From: Calycina herbarum
Lineage: Eukaryota; Ascomycota; Leotiomycetes; Helotiales; Pezizellaceae
Length of the DNA: 64,000 nt
Assembly (NCBI GenBank): GCA_001414485.1
Contig: LLEY01000137.1
Span: 1-64,000 of the forward strand
Direction: 5' to 3'
The notes under the pieces are model-generated. The model searched no databases, had not been told where the DNA came from, and saw only the letters and a list, made by a program, of their open reading frames with translations. The position numbers and the translations under genes were made by a program. Positions 42,639-55,372 of this stretch are shown piece after piece (the stretch's first letter is position 1; the number at the start of each line of letters is the position of its first letter).

Positions 42639-44338
42639 ATGGCCTCGAGTGACAACATGGCAGATGTTGAGAAAGGAGCTGTCTCGGGCCCCCTCTCTGA
42701 TTCCGATTCGCCACCTCTGCCCATCACAAACACCAAAGAAGCAACGGCTTACGATGCCGCGATCAATGTCGACGGCGAAGTTGCTCCTCAAAATAAGTTC
42801 CTTGCATTGAGCTATCGACTCGAACACTTTCTGGGCTTTGAAGCAAGGGGAATAAGACGGGTCAAGGAGAAGGAACAAACACAACAGACTACCTTGAATT
42901 TCTGGCAGGTTGTTATGATGTGGTTCTCAATCAACGCAGCTGCACAAAACATTACACTTGGTAGCATTGGTTACAGTGTATTTGAATTGGGTTTCGTGGA
43001 TGCCACTTTATGCAGTGTATTTGGAGGCATAGTCGGAAGCATTCCTGTCGCTTATACTGCTGGCTGGGGACCTTGGAGTGGAAATCGAACTATGGTAAGT
43101 CACTTTGCCACCATGGCTGTCTTAATAGCAGACCCTGATAGTGTTAAAGGTGTGCGCTCGATTTTCGATGGGTTGGTGGCCAGTGAAACTCTGCGTCCTA
43201 CTCAATCTTGTCGTTCTCATTGGGTATTCCATGATCGATGCTGTTGTCACTGGTCAAATTCTATCTGCCCTCTCTTCAAACGGAAGCCTTTCAATTGAGG
43301 TTGGAATTGTCATATCAGCTGTTTTAACATTCTTGGTAACCACATTCGGTATCAAAATATTTCATTACTATACACGGTATGTATTTCTACTACAATTTCA
43401 AACCCCATCCCACTCATACATCTCTTAGATATGCCTGGATCCCATCTGCAGTTATGCTTCTCGTTTTGCTAGGAACAACAGCACGAAATTATGACACCCA
43501 AACACCGTCAGTTGCGACGGGAAAAACATTAATTGGCAACCGTCTTTCCTTCTTCTCCGTCTGTCTCTCCGCCGCAATTACGTATTCAGGAGGGGCTGCA
43601 GATTTTCTCGTCTACTGCAACCCTACATCTGCAACCAGATTGAAAGTAGGAGGAGCAACCTTGCTCGGCCTCTCCCTCTCCTTTTCTCTCACATTCATTA
43701 TCGGTGCTGGTCTATCCTCAGGTCTTGCAACCAACCCATCCTGGGAAGCAGCAGGTGCGGGAAGTGGAGCTCTCGTCGTGGCTGGCTTTGACAGTCTTGG
43801 AGGTTTCGGGAAATTCTGCTCAGTTCTTGCAGCCATTGGATTGATCGCAAACATGGTAGCACCCATCTACTCCTCAGGTCTTGATTTCCAAATCCTAGGT
43901 CGATACACAGCAGTCGTACCACGCTTCATCTGGAACACCGTTGCAGTAGTAATCTTCACCGTCTGCGCCCTCGCCGGGAAGGATTCTCTTTCCGAAATAT
44001 TCACAAATTTCCTCGCATTGATGGGATACTGGGTCGTTCTGTGGATAGCTATCACACTCGAGGAGGAATTCATATTCCGGAGACGTGATACTCCTAAGTT
44101 CGTGTGGAGCGATTGGGATCAACCCTCGAGACTTCCTATTGGACTTGCTGCTACGGCTGCTTTTTGTGTTGGTTGGGTGGGTGCTATTATGTGCATGTCG
44201 CAGGCTTATTATATTGGGCCGCTTGCGAAGCCGGTGGGTGATTTTGGGGCGGATATGGGGAATTATGTTGGGTTTGCGTGGGCGGGGTTGGTGTATCTTC
44301 CTTTGAGGTACTTGGAGAAGAAGAAATTTGGACGGTAG
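42639..44338 (+). CDS. Purine-cytosine permease (NCS1 family, FCY2/FcyB type), 530 aa, 3 exons
   Basis: Exons 42639-43094, 43150-43376 and 43429-44338; introns 55 and 52 bp. The first 90 residues are a cytosolic acidic tail. NCS1 hallmarks follow: LSYRLEHFLGFEARGIRRV, NFWQVVMMWFSINAAAQNI, LGSIGYSVFELGF, YTAGWGPWSGNRTMVCARFS, GWWPVKLCVLLNLV, TYSGGAADFLVY and ALMGYWVVLWIAITLEEEF. About 12 membrane helices fit the family. It imports cytosine and purines with protons at the plasma membrane; which base is preferred cannot be read from sequence. It is the second nitrogen-compound transporter of the window, unlinked to DUR3. Confidence 0.92.
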
Positions 44339-45163
44339 ATGTTGAGAGGTGATGAGAAAAGGGATTTTGGATTCAACATGGAGATGACATAGAGGATAAT
44401 AATTATTTGTCTAATTGGATGAAAATGGTAGAGCCAATTTTGGTTGTTTCGTTGGGCAAAGTATATCTTCTTCTTCTGCTATTGGTAGGTTACCTACGAA
44501 TAGCCCTAAAATCTTACTGTTTCCAGCTTGAAGTCTATTTTACATCTTGTCATTTTCGAGCTATTGGTAGGTGACCTACCGATAGCTGGATTTTCCGAAC
44601 TTGGCACTTTGCAGGTCGCCCATCAATTGGCAATAGCTCGACATTTCTTTCAAAAATTTGTTTATACATTCGATAGCTGCTTGATTTATAGTTTAGTTTT
44701 ATTTTAATGGTTTGGATTCTACTGACAACTAAAACTTTGGAATCAAGTTCTTATTCTGGTGCTATTCGTAGGTCACCTACCAATTGCCGGGCCTCTTTAA
44801 ACATCGCTGTTTGTACGTTACCTACCAATAGCTCGAACGTTCTGAAATTTTCTCGGGAATAAACATAACCTGATCTTGAATTGACATTCCTTGAACATCT
44901 TAACCCTGTTTTACAACTCACATTTACTCTTCTCAATTGGCAACCAAGCACCTTAAGGTGAGGTGTTTTTTGTGGCTGTCGGTAGGTTACCTACCAATAG
45001 CCAGCGCATATGAACAGAGTCCTCTCGGTCATTCTGTAAGTTCAATGTCAAGCAAGCAAAACTATTGTTTTAAATTCGACTTTCAAAATTCGAAACTATA
45101 TACAAGACTCCCAATTTCAACAATCATGCCCATTCACCCCTCCCCTCGCTCACCCCCGTATCC
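44339..45163. other. Intergenic between convergent genes, filled by a palindrome cluster
   Basis: 825 bp between the permease stop and the stop of the SMP-30-like gene. Apart from the palindromes (separate entry) it is plain AT-rich sequence. Confidence 0.6.
44478..45002. repeat. Cluster of about 29-bp palindromes (core GGTAGGTNACCTACC)
   Basis: Near-perfect copies lie at 44478-44505, 44559-44587, 44761-44788 and 44974-45002, a half copy at 44811-44833 and a degenerate one at 44613-44638. Each has arms (a/g)gctattggtaggt mirrored around one variable central base (T, G, C or T). Flanking words such as aatagctcgaa recur, so the repeat unit may extend past the palindrome. Such inverted repeats could form hairpins or be two-fold-symmetric binding sites. 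The origin is unknown. Confidence 0.8.
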
Positions 45164-46066
45164 TTAAAACGTAACAGGAAAACTCATAACCGCACTCCCA
45201 CCCCCGACATAAAGCGTATTCTTCGTCGCCTCCGTCCTCCCAAAAGCCGTACAAGTACTCCCACTCACCGTCGCCAACTTAGTGATCTTGCCTGCAGCAT
45301 CAACCTTGATAACCGAGTTCTGCAAATTCGTAGCGATATACGCATTGCCCGCCGAGTCAAAACTCAAATCATCGCCCGGTGTCCCACTATAGATATTAAC
45401 CACCTTCCCTGCTTTGCCCGTAGCATCAATAGGAATCTTCGAGAATGTATTCTTCGAAATATTCGTGAAGTACAACGAGCCGTTGTAATACCGGATACCA
45501 TCGAGACCGAATGGGATTCCAGAGCCGGGAATCATAGCTGGATCCGCAGTGATAACCGCAGAATAAGCACCAGTGGAAGCCGTCATCTTGAATACCGACC
45601 CCGCTTGTGCATCCCCAATAAGCAACGTATCGTTATCCAACTTCGACAGGCCATTCCACAGTTTACTCTCGCTTACAACCTTCACTGTACTCAACACCGG
45701 CGTTGCCCCAGTTAAGTCGAGTTTGAACACTCCCCAGGATCCAGCTGTATTTGAACCTCCCGAGTATTTACCGCCTACGATGTACCATACATCTGTTGCT
45801 AACTCGACGATTCCTGCTGTGGCTGTGGCTCCGGTTATGGTGACGAGTTTCGCAGCTGCTTTGGTGGTGGGGTCGTATTGCCAGATTTCGCCGGCGTCCA
45901 TGCGGGTTATGAGGATTTGGCCATTTGTTCGGATACCGATTCCTTCGATGGAAGCTGTGGAGGGGAATTTGTAGACCTGGGTTGTGGTTGCTTGTCGTGG
46001 GAGGAGGGAGGTGGCTGTGGAGAGGACAAGGGGCAAGAAAGCCAAGAAAGAGCGGAGTTGAACCAT
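45164..46066 (-). CDS. Secreted SMP-30/gluconolactonase-like beta-propeller protein, 300 aa
   Basis: Single exon; ATG at 46066, the first in the frame. The N-terminus MVQLRSFLAFLPLVLSTATS is a signal peptide, followed by LLPRQ with a Kex2-like position. The rest repeats propeller blades: SIEGIGIRTNGQILITRMDAG, ELATDVWYIVGG, LWNGLSKLDNDTLLIGDAQAG, GIPFGLDGIRYYNGSLYFTN, DDLSFDSAGNAYIATN and NTLYVGGG, as in six-bladed SMP-30-type proteins. Candidate N-glycosylation sites are present (NDT, NGS, NIS). Family enzymes are Ca-dependent lactonases, but secreted fungal members are uncharacterised; hydrolysis of a sugar lactone is only a guess. Confidence 0.82.
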   Translation of the reverse strand: MVQLRSFLAFLPLVLSTATSLLPRQATTTQVYKFPSTASIEGIGIRTNGQILITRMDAGEIWQYDPTTKAAAKLVTITGATATAGIVELATDVWYIVGGKYSGGSNTAGSWGVFKLDLTGATPVLSTVKVVSESKLWNGLSKLDNDTLLIGDAQAGSVFKMTASTGAYSAVITADPAMIPGSGIPFGLDGIRYYNGSLYFTNISKNTFSKIPIDATGKAGKVVNIYSGTPGDDLSFDSAGNAYIATNLQNSVIKVDAAGKITKLATVSGSTCTAFGRTEATKNTLYVGGGSAVMSFPVTF

Positions 46067-46622
46067 TTTGAGGGATGGAAATATCAATTCTCTGAAGGGA
46101 AGGATGGGATGAGATGAACAAAAGAATCAGAACAAACAATTCGTAGGTCATGGGTAGTCCCCCCTTTTATGATTCTCCCTACGCAAGTGGGACTTTCTCG
46201 TCCCCGCATTATCGCCAAGGTGTGAGAGCACATTTGGCAAGATGGTAGTGAGAATAGCCATACTGTTAGTCGAAGAATCTCGCGGCGGGAGTTCGTTGTA
46301 ATTTATATCAAGAGTGGGTTTAGCCAACGGTTTGGCCTGGGGTGACGGCTAAAATAGCCGCATAGGCGGGTGATAGATGTTGCACCCCGAATGACCTGTA
46401 GATCGCCACATTAATATAATCTAATAATTTGAGAGAAAGAGAGGTCATTTGATAATAGGTCATATGAGATATTTGCCACTGGTGGTAGTATTGTTCTGCA
46501 GATTTAAGCGAGTGAGGAAGCCATAATCGTGCCGGATTTCCATCGAAGTGGTCAAATGTGATTGGATTATATACCTGTTTTGTGATTTTGTAAATAACGA
46601 CTTTCCTACTTCCTACATCCTC
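46067..46622. other. Intergenic, nothing recognised
   Basis: 556 bp upstream of the SMP-30-like gene and downstream of the esterase gene. No features are supported. Confidence 0.4.
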
Positions 46623-48496
46623 TCATCTTACAATGGTATTAATATAAGCAACCGCCTCAGCACGATCCGTATCTGGCTCGATATAACTCAAGTCCTTCCG
46701 GAAGACGAAGTTCTTCGCTTCCTCGCTGTACTTTGGCCAAGCTGCAATTCCAGGAACTCCATGTCCATTCGGATCGAGATCATAGGCGAAAGAAGTCCAC
46801 ATCCTTTCAACCAATCGTGCCAACCGAACATTCTCGGTACTATTTCCCAACGGCGTAAAATCCTGCTCTGGATTCCCAAAAACAAATGGGATCTAGACAC
46901 CCATTAGCAAAACCCCCTTTCTCTCCATTTATCGCACTTACCTCGGAAAAGTGATTAACCCCAATATCAGTAGTAGTATTATACTTCGGCGCATCCCATC
47001 TGTAAGAATAAACATTTGAAACGTATTTGCTCATCTGCTGGGCAAAAAGCCTTCTCGGAGCGAACATGGTCATATCAGTGGCGATACTCCAGATCCGTTT
47101 GTACTGTAAACCCTTTTCGGGCCAGGTTCGGTTTCCCCAGCCATATGGGTAGCCGACCGTGGGATCGTTGGGGTAGAGCTCTAAAAGTCTTTCTGCCTGT
47201 GTTTCGTTGATGACGAATCTTTGGTTGTGGGTAAGGACACCTATCGCTTGGGTATCTGTTTATGAAGTTAGCGATATTTTTCCTTGTGTGGTGGTAACTA
47301 AACAATTATATTGCCTGGATCTTTGCTAATACTCAAACAATGACAACAAAGTGCAAAAACTCAACGTACCATTGTTCACCGCATTGAAGCCAAATCCCTC
47401 ATCTGTGTTCGTCCCAAGAATGATTGGTATCTTAGCAAATTTTCCAGTTGTCAATGACTCCTGTGCAAATCTTGGGATTAAAGAGCCATCAATTGTATGA
47501 AACCATTGATCGCGTCCATTATAAGCAAGGGGTGCTATAGTTTCGTAAGGTACTTCTCGTAGACATTGAAGCGTATCCGAAGAATTGCTGCATCCCGCCT
47601 TGAGTGAAAGTTCATCATAGACATGCTGATACCAATCAGTTCCATTGAGAGGGGCCCCAACACCGCCTCCACTTTCAAGAATCGCAGCTCGGAAGAGACC
47701 TTCGGTATCACCGTCATATGCGGCGATATGGTCACCAACTGAATAGGCACCTGCTGATTCTCCCCATAGAGTTACTTTCGTTGGGTCTCCACCAAATGCG
47801 GAAATGTGACGATTGACCCATTTCATGGCAACACGTTGATCGCGCAAGCCCAGGTTCTGGTTTCCAGTTGCTTTCACTTCTTCGCCAAAGATAAACCCGA
47901 AAGCTGCTAGGCGATAGTTGATTGAGACGCCCATGACGGGTTTGCCATTTAGGACGGATTGCTCGACAACGTAGCTCAAGTTGTACCTGCAATTTGATTA
48001 GAATAAATCAATATTTCAACGCAGTACGAAAGAGTGAGTGAGAGAAGTTCAGTGACGCATCAGCAAAATGAAAAGAGTCTCAATACACGTACCTTGGATC
48101 ACTAGTTGCCCCAGAAAACCAACCACCACCATAAATCCACAGCAAAACAGGCAATCCCTCGTTTTGACCAGTGGGCTTGACAACATTCAAATTCAAGCAA
48201 TCCTCTCCAAGGGTCGTAAATCCCCGAGCAACCAAATTCGTAGTATCTGACCCGAAACCATAACAATCGGTGCCATAGTTGGATGCATTGAAATGAACAG
48301 AAGGCTTGTTTCTTGCCAAAATAGAAGGCGTAAAACGGACGGGTTTTGGTGCAAACTTGATACCCAGAAAGGCATCTTGATTGAAAGTAGGTAAATGACG
48401 ACCATGATAAATGCCCGCAGCCGAATGCACAACTGGTTCCGCCGTCAAGAAGCCAACGAAAGAGATCAAAAGTAAGATAATATGGTGAAACGACAT
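46623..48496 (-). CDS. Secreted type-B carboxylesterase/lipase, 534 aa, 4 exons
   Basis: Exons 48093-48496, 47370-47986, 46942-47255 and 46623-46892 join in frame (introns 106, 114 and 49 bp). The signal peptide is about residues 1-19 (MSFHHIILLLISFVGFLTAE). Alpha/beta-hydrolase hallmarks: EDCLNLNVVKP, LLWIYGGGWFSG (oxyanion hole), WGESAG with the nucleophile Ser about residue 212, TNTDEGF with the catalytic Glu, and VNHFSEIPFVFG with the catalytic His about residue 442. The triad is complete, so it is probably an active extracellular esterase. Several N-glycosylation sites occur (for example FNAS, NGT, NSS, NTT). The substrate is unknown; the family includes cholinesterase-like, lipase and feruloyl-type enzymes. 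Confidence 0.92.
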
Positions 48497-49816
48497 TGTA
48501 GATAATGCTTGATGTCGCAGTATTAAACTTGAACTTTCGAGAATTATCAGGCTGGACCTTCAACTTTAAATCCCAAAACCAGTCTCCCCGACTAAGGATA
48601 TTGCAGTGATGCATAGGCGGAGCTTCGAATTTCCCAGGCTTATGTATGGGTGTCACCGTCATAAATTACCACCAATTAGAATCGTTGTGTCAATGCCCGA
48701 AAAGAGTTTCCCCGCCTCCATCCCCACACTTCCTCATGAAAAACTTGTGTAGAGCGAGAACTACTGCATCTTTTCTCTTGATCATGCAATCTGATAAAGT
48801 AAGTCTTACAAGAATCACCTTCAACTCGAGATTTCAATTGGTAAGAAGGCCCGGAAAGAAAGACCCGCATGGTTGTCTCGAATCGATTGTTCCGTAGGGC
48901 GCAAAGAGTCTGTCTGTATGGCGTGTATGGCTAAGTACCTGTGAAGCTGCGGTCTCAATTGATATTTTGGCCCTGAGAGTTTTTAGAATTAGATTACCCC
49001 ACTAAGTACTCACCTAGATGAAGCACTTTTATTTCGAAGTCCATTGGATCAAACAATTCGAAAAAAGCAAAGAAGAATGGCTGGCTTCCAGAAAGAGCCC
49101 TGAACTTGTGTGCCTGAAGTTTTTTAGGGTTGCTACCGAGGTCATATCCACTTCGTACATCGTATAGGAGGGTTAGCCCAGGGCACTTCCCCACGGGGAC
49201 TCTTGGGCCGGACCACGCCCGAGAGCTGACCTTCAGCGTAGCGTATCTTACTATCGTCGCAATAATTGGTCATGCTGGTGACGGCGACAACAATGGATTC
49301 CGATATTGTACAAATAGACAAAGGTTTGTTGAGAAAGCATACCACTTATTTGCCTATTGAATTGCCTGGCCTGGGAATCTCAGAGATGTGAAGGGAGGTG
49401 CGACGATGATCTACCTGGGACGATACGTCCTCTGGTGTAAGGCAGATGTGGTTGAGAATGCGATGCTGATTTCGGGCTTCCTCTGTCTTCGAGAGGCTGG
49501 CATCGAAGAATGAGTTTCGCTGAATATTGAATGTATAGTATCGGCATGGCTAGAGTATGAGTAGCGATTCTGTGTTCATGGTTGGGAGAAGAAGCACTTT
49601 GGGAGACCAGCGCCAGGACACGAAGTGGCCCCCACCAAACTTTTGAGAGGAGGCGGGAAGCAAGAATCATTTCATTATCTCAACTCTGCTCATCTGTTGA
49701 AGCAATTTAACCTTGAATTCGGGGGAAAGAAAGTCTCATAGATAGCAATAACTTGATTTCCCAGAGAGGCCACTTTATCTAACCGACCACCATTAAAGCA
49801 CATCTAAAGCCGACCA
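48497..49816. other. 1.3-kb intergenic, nothing recognised
   Basis: Promoter of the esterase and 3' flank of the beta-lactamase-fold gene. Short frames only. Confidence 0.4.
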
Positions 49817-51919
49817 TTAAATCCTCTCCAAAACAGCTCTCAAAGTTCTAGCCTCAGCACTCTTCGCCTTCCCATCACTCCCAACCACAAACGCAAACTC
49901 ATCAGTGGCTATACCACCATACATAGGCGAGTCCGCAGAAGCCCAACTCTCACAACTCCCAAAACTCGATCCACCAACCACGACAGCCTTGTTTTCAAAA
50001 ACCGCTCTGAAAGCCTGTTGCTTATCTCCATACGAGCCCGGGACAGAGTTTTCTAATCCAGTGGGATAAAGTGTGACGAGGACATCTGAAACGGGGATGT
50101 TACCAAGGATCTGGGAAATGGTGACGAACATATCTGTGCTATTGCTGATGAAAGATGTTATGCTCAGGCCGAGATTATCTGGATTTGTGGTGACAGTGAG
50201 GGAAGAATTGAGATTTGCCTTTGCGGATTTATAGGTCCCTCCGTATTTGGCGTTGGCTTCTTCTCTAGCTGCTACCTCGACGGCTGGTAAAATGATTCTG
50301 TTGATGAGCTCCGAGATGGCGAGGTCGACACCAGTTGGTCGAGTGGGATCATCTGCGTGAAGAGATACATATCCCATGTCCCAACCTGGAACCAAGGCAA
50401 AATTAGTGTGGTAGGAACCGATGTCGCCTTGTTTTTGGTACACATCTATTATTTTGTTTTGAGGGGCAGGAAGTTGTAAACGCCCGATTTCCCAAGGCAT
50501 GCCAACTGAAAATTGGAGTAGTGCGGTGTGGGTTACTGGTTTCATCCATCTCCTTATTTGAGTGGGCGACAGGATGGATGATGAGAGTATGGAACGACCA
50601 ATTTGAGAAAGATCTCCTGAGCTGGAATATATGCCACCTGCACTAAGAAATGTGTCAGTGGACGTCTGATTAACCTTTCAATGTTGCGAGTTTGATAAGA
50701 CAAGACAGCTCCCGACTTTGAATAAACAGGAGACGAAATAGCTTACGGGGTGGAATCGGCAAGATCTAAACCCCATAGTGTCTCAAACGCTGCCGATGGT
50801 ATTACTCCACGCCCGCTGTTCTTTGGTGACGCATAGCTTGTTCCATTGAGCTTCAATTTGGAAACAAGCGAGTCATCGAACGACGTGTCGAAACTCTTGC
50901 CAGTAATACTCTCCAGCACGTATCCCAATATTTGGAAAGCAAAGTTACTATATATTGGCGTGGTCGAGGTTGGAAAGACTGGATGACGTTGCTTGACTAT
51001 GTTTTGGAAAAATTCTTAAGGCTGGGTTAGTACCGTTTCCCCGAAAATCATGGCTGGCGCGGGTATCCGCTTCTCAGATTGAACATATCACTTCTCTTCG
51101 CGAACTAACAAATATGTATAGAGTACCCAGGCACTCTTACTTAAATTCTCTAATATCTCATTCTCTTTGTTTGCTCTTCGATTTCTCAAGGTGGAACGGA
51201 AATCAAGTGGGGGGATCTTACCTTTTCTGGGACAGTCTGAAGGAAGTTCACATGTTATGAAGTCCGATGCGTTTAATGGCGGAAGCCCAAGCGCAGCCAG
51301 AGTACTCGTCTGCGTAGCTCCTAATAAATCGCTAATATCTGTTGCCGAAATTAGTTTCTTTACTTCAAAACAAACATCTCTGCTTACATTCACGTCCAAT
51401 GCCAGACATCTGACTAGCAATTTCCCCTACTGTGACCGATTCCCAATCCACGACATCGGCAGCATTGGCCGTTGAATAGTCATGGGTGGCAGCAGCAAGC
51501 TCGGGGATATACTTCGTGACCGATTCGTGGAAATGTTTATCTCCTGCTTCGATGATGAAAGTATAAACAGACAAGAGCTTTGAAACACTACCCACACGGT
51601 ATATACTATTCGAATCGACTAATTTTGTTCCATTGGAGACCGCAAGATTTGGGGCTGTGTGGTGATATTGAAAGAGCGATGTTTGGCTGTGTGTCGAAAA
51701 GATCTCCACCGAGAAAGAGGTGGAGTTTGAAGAGAAGTTTCCACTTGCAAGGCCATCGTCGATAGCAGACTTAAACTCATGGAATGCTTTTTCTATTGTG
51801 GCACTGCTGGCGAGGTTCTTGGGTGCGGGGAAATCAGGAGTTCCAAAGCCGCAGTTTTGGAAAGCATGAGAAAGAGATGGTAGAAAAGTCGAAGCAAATA
51901 AGAAGGTAGCGAGCTTCAT
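49817..51919 (-). CDS. Secreted serine beta-lactamase-fold protein, 580 aa, 4 exons
   Basis: Exons 51388-51919, 51222-51338, 50747-51014 and 49817-50642 splice in frame (introns 49, 207 and 104 bp). Signal peptide residues 1-19. The domain has YRVGSVSKLLSVY with SxxK (S111, K114), the nucleophile of class C beta-lactamases/DD-peptidases, and PIYSNFAFQILGYVLE with the YxN motif (Y238, N240). AGGIYSSSGDLSQIGRSIL and HTNFALVPGWDMGYVSL follow, and a beta-rich C-terminal extension of about 180 residues, as in fungal ARB_00930-like proteins. It is probably a secreted hydrolase or esterase of unknown substrate; drug resistance is not implied. The 207-bp intron is long, and its acceptor (cttaag) rests on frame continuity only. 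Confidence 0.88.
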
Positions 51920-53489
51920 GTTTGCGGTGGGTATTGACCTTGAGCAATGTAAATAACAAAAAAGAGACAGTTTAGGGAGATAACTCGACACTTTGTAGTC
52001 ATTTCCCATGAAGCTTCCGGGCAATTCGAGCATGGACAAACTGCAAACTATCCGAAGCACTGCATGTATATTTCTTCGTGCCGGAGTGCATGCGTAATTG
52101 GAAAGTAATTGAATTTCTACTTTAGCACAGCCCATGCAGGCGTGTATACTTGATTGAACTTCTGTGAAAATCACCTCTTTGGGCTACTCAACCGAACACT
52201 CGGGAGAAAGGTCACCGCGTAGCTTGCGGGTTTCCCATAAGTGTCATGGTACCATGCTATACGAGCGTGCCTGTGCTCCTCGAAGCTGTGCCATTAACGT
52301 GCTGGAGAAAGCGGCACGACTTAGCAAATTGACAGTATGCCAGCACTAACTGGTGATATTCACAGCTTGCCGGAATGGAGGAAGGAAGTTTTATGAGGTC
52401 AAGGAACGGAAGACCAGGCACCCACCCATACCAAAAGAAGCACTCACTCATCCCAAGTGGCAACCTGTGTTTGTCAAAATACTCAATCAATGCTAGTGCT
52501 GTCAGCAACGGAACGCCCGAATCAATTGTGTAACAAGAACTCATACTTTGTGCTTCGGTTGGCGAACGATAAAAAATGGCAGAAGAAATCCTCCCAAAGA
52601 GCCTCGTCGGATGCCTGCCTGAGCACAGCCCTCACTCAATTGTGTTGTCCTCACCCTTCACGTCTCGAGTACCAAGTCCTGGGATAAGGTGTACTGTATG
52701 AGGGAATTGATGACGAGTCCATTGAAGTTCTAGATATGTAGAAATGACTCTGTGCTCCTCGCCCGGTTTCTTGCGCCCAATTCCTTACGACTTCTTCCAT
52801 GAACACCTGCACATACTCCGTAAGGATGCCTAAACTGATACCTGATGCTCGATGAGGATCATATGATGTATCGGTCAAAAGAATGAGGGAAATGCCCCAC
52901 CGAGCTCTGCCCGATGTGGGCGAATGATGGATACTTGGCAGCAGTACTCGGGTACTCTGGGAAGATGCCGTTTCTGAGCCTGGATGATAAAATAACACTA
53001 AAATGAAGATATCTCGGATATCTTGGAGTTCTTGAGTTCGGAAGAACGTCGGCCCGATTCGCGTCTATATAGGTAAGTTGTATCCCGCATCATACTACAA
53101 TTGAAGGGCTTTGCTAACCTGACCTGCAACAGACCATGGATTGCAATGCCCCACGCTTGATCCTCCGTCCCTCCTCCCCTCGCGAGGCTATTTCTAGAGC
53201 TCCCTTCGATTCATTACAACTTACAACGCCCCCTCTTTCTCTCGATATCCAGACCGCCTTGGCCCGTTCTCTTCGTGTACACCGGTGGAATCTGTGTGTC
53301 TGAAACTCGGGCCTTCACAAGTGTCAATACATCCAGGGGATGGAAACGGGGATCACAACGCGCGGGCACAGCGAGATCCCACATTTAGTTGTGTGGCTCA
53401 CTTTCTGGTTTTCCGTTGCTCAAATCACCCACGATCAAGATATTCCTCTCTACGGGTGTAGAAGAGATGTTGATTTTTCTCTATTGATG
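51920..53489. other. 1.6-kb intergenic, nothing recognised
   Basis: 5' flank of the beta-lactamase-fold gene, 3' flank of the 7TM gene. Frames at 52257-52998 look non-coding. Confidence 0.4.
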
Positions 53490-54813
53490 TTACGGAAGGT
53501 CAACTCGGTTTTGTGATTCGCCGTCCCCCCTCTTTTCAGTTGATACTACATTGGTGGACCCTGAAAGACCGTCATTTATATCTTCGTTTTTGATCCAGAC
53601 ATCGACTTGTTTTCGTATGCAATTCTCTGTGCCAGGCGTCAATTCAATTGTTTCTCTCAACCCCGATGTCACTACTCCTTTGTAACTGGGCTCTTGAGTC
53701 TCAGTGTTTTGAACCTCTTCATCTACTACCGTTGGTCGACCTGCGACGGCAATTTGTTGCGCTCGTTGGTGCTTCTTTGGGATGGGAGGGCCACCAAAAA
53801 TCCTAGGGAAGTAGCAGCGGCAGAATGCAAGATGCGCTGGACCACAAGATATGAAAACTGCTAGTTGCAATTCAACAGTGTAAAGTATGATTGGTGTAAT
53901 AGTTTCCCCTACACAAGTGTTAGCTTTCGTTTATATAATGAAGTTTCTGGGACGCTTACAGAAGTAATCAGGCGAAGAGAGCATCTCCCCGATAGATACA
54001 ATTCTATAGATGCTGAAAACTATCAACTTATTCTTATTTAGCATAGCTTTTCTTTGCGTGCAATCAGATCCCTCACATCATTCCTATCCCCACCAGACTA
54101 CATAGGGCAACCCTTTGTCTCGTTGGGAGACGAAGGTTCCATAGCGCACAGATTGGGACAATGTATATCAAAATCTCGCTGAATATATGAATTGCGGCGT
54201 TCGCAACGTAAAATTTGGTCAGTTGTATGCAATGTCCGGCCTTGACATCCCATATAACGGCTAGAGGACTGCACTGAAAAAGTGAGACAAATATACCTGC
54301 TAACCCAGCGGCACCTGGGGAAAAAAAAGGAAACAAAACAATGACGAGATTTCGAAATTTCCGACAAGCACTGAGGTATGTCAGTCAACAATCCTATCAA
54401 AAGGTGAATTCCACTTACCTAAAGCGAAGGTAAAATGCCAACAAGGATAGTTTTACCAGAGTTGCAGAGCACTGATAACTGAAAAATGCCAGCCAGATTA
54501 GAATTCGTATGACCTTGCCATCTTGCAGTGGGTTGTGCCTATGTCTGCCTAGTCCATACTTTGATGCTAATCATATACTAGTATTAGCGAATAGTGCACA
54601 TATACGGAATAGTGGGAAATTACCTGTGATAATGACAACTGCCTGGATAACAGCGAAACACTCCCCAAAAAGTATCAGTATATCGTCCGCTCCGATACAT
54701 TTGATTATTACGGCTCTAGTATATATTCGGACACCGATGCTGATAATCGCCAACCCACCAAAAACGCTTGCCACTGCTATCAGTTCATGGGATTTGTCGG
54801 ACGAGGAAAACAT
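53490..54813 (-). CDS. PTH11/rhodopsin-type 7TM membrane protein, 367 aa, 5 exons
   Basis: Exons 54624-54813, 54419-54566, 54077-54370, 53960-54012 and 53490-53908 join in frame; all four introns are 48-64 bp. The order of motifs is that of fungal rhodopsin-domain (PF20684-type) proteins: VRIYTRAVIIKCIGADDILI after TM1, KYGLGRH, KLSLLAFYLRF, FQCSPLAVIWD, CIQLTKFYVANAAIHIFSEI, VPICALWNLRLPTRQRVAL, SIYRI-like IIYRIVSI and YFWETITPIILYTVELQLAV. Seven hydrophobic helices fit. The 100-residue C-terminal tail is hydrophilic and presumably cytosolic. PTH11 itself senses surfaces in a plant pathogen, but this proximal-CFEM-lacking branch is very large and mostly uncharacterised. Confidence 0.85.
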
Positions 54814-55372
54814 TGGGTGTAGTTTTCGATTTCGATACGAGCCACATGTTACCGAAGACTATCATCGAATCTTCTCTCGAAATGTGTTCTCAGTACTTCA
54901 TCGGGAAGAGGGTCTACGCTTTGTCGCTGTTGCAGCTATGGCATACTGTAGCACTACGGTTTGAAACTGGTGGCGGTAGCTAAATTGAGTTCAAATGAAC
55001 TACCGTGCTTGGTTCAACCGTCTATCGCACGGAGATTTATCAAGTCCGTTTCGATTACGTGTACTTTTTTAAGTCACTACTCAAACCTTGTAATGATGTA
55101 TCCAATCCTGAGTCACGAGAATGATTTATGCTGATGTTTACTTGATCAGGGCCCCACACTTATAAGTTGATAACCAATTGATTCGCCTCAGAAGGAATGA
55201 ATGTGAGTTGTAAATACGCCAAACAGCATTCAGCATAGCTTCACTTGGAAGAAAACATACGCGAAACTAGTAAACATTTTATAACAAACTTGCTCGATAT
55301 TTCTAAATCTCAAATGTTATAACTCCCTAACGCCCTCATTATACACAAACTGATCCCCCTCGAGCCACTCGA
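54814..55372. other. Intergenic, nothing recognised
   Basis: 560 bp promoter region of the 7TM gene and 3' flank of the Q-rich gene. Confidence 0.4.
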
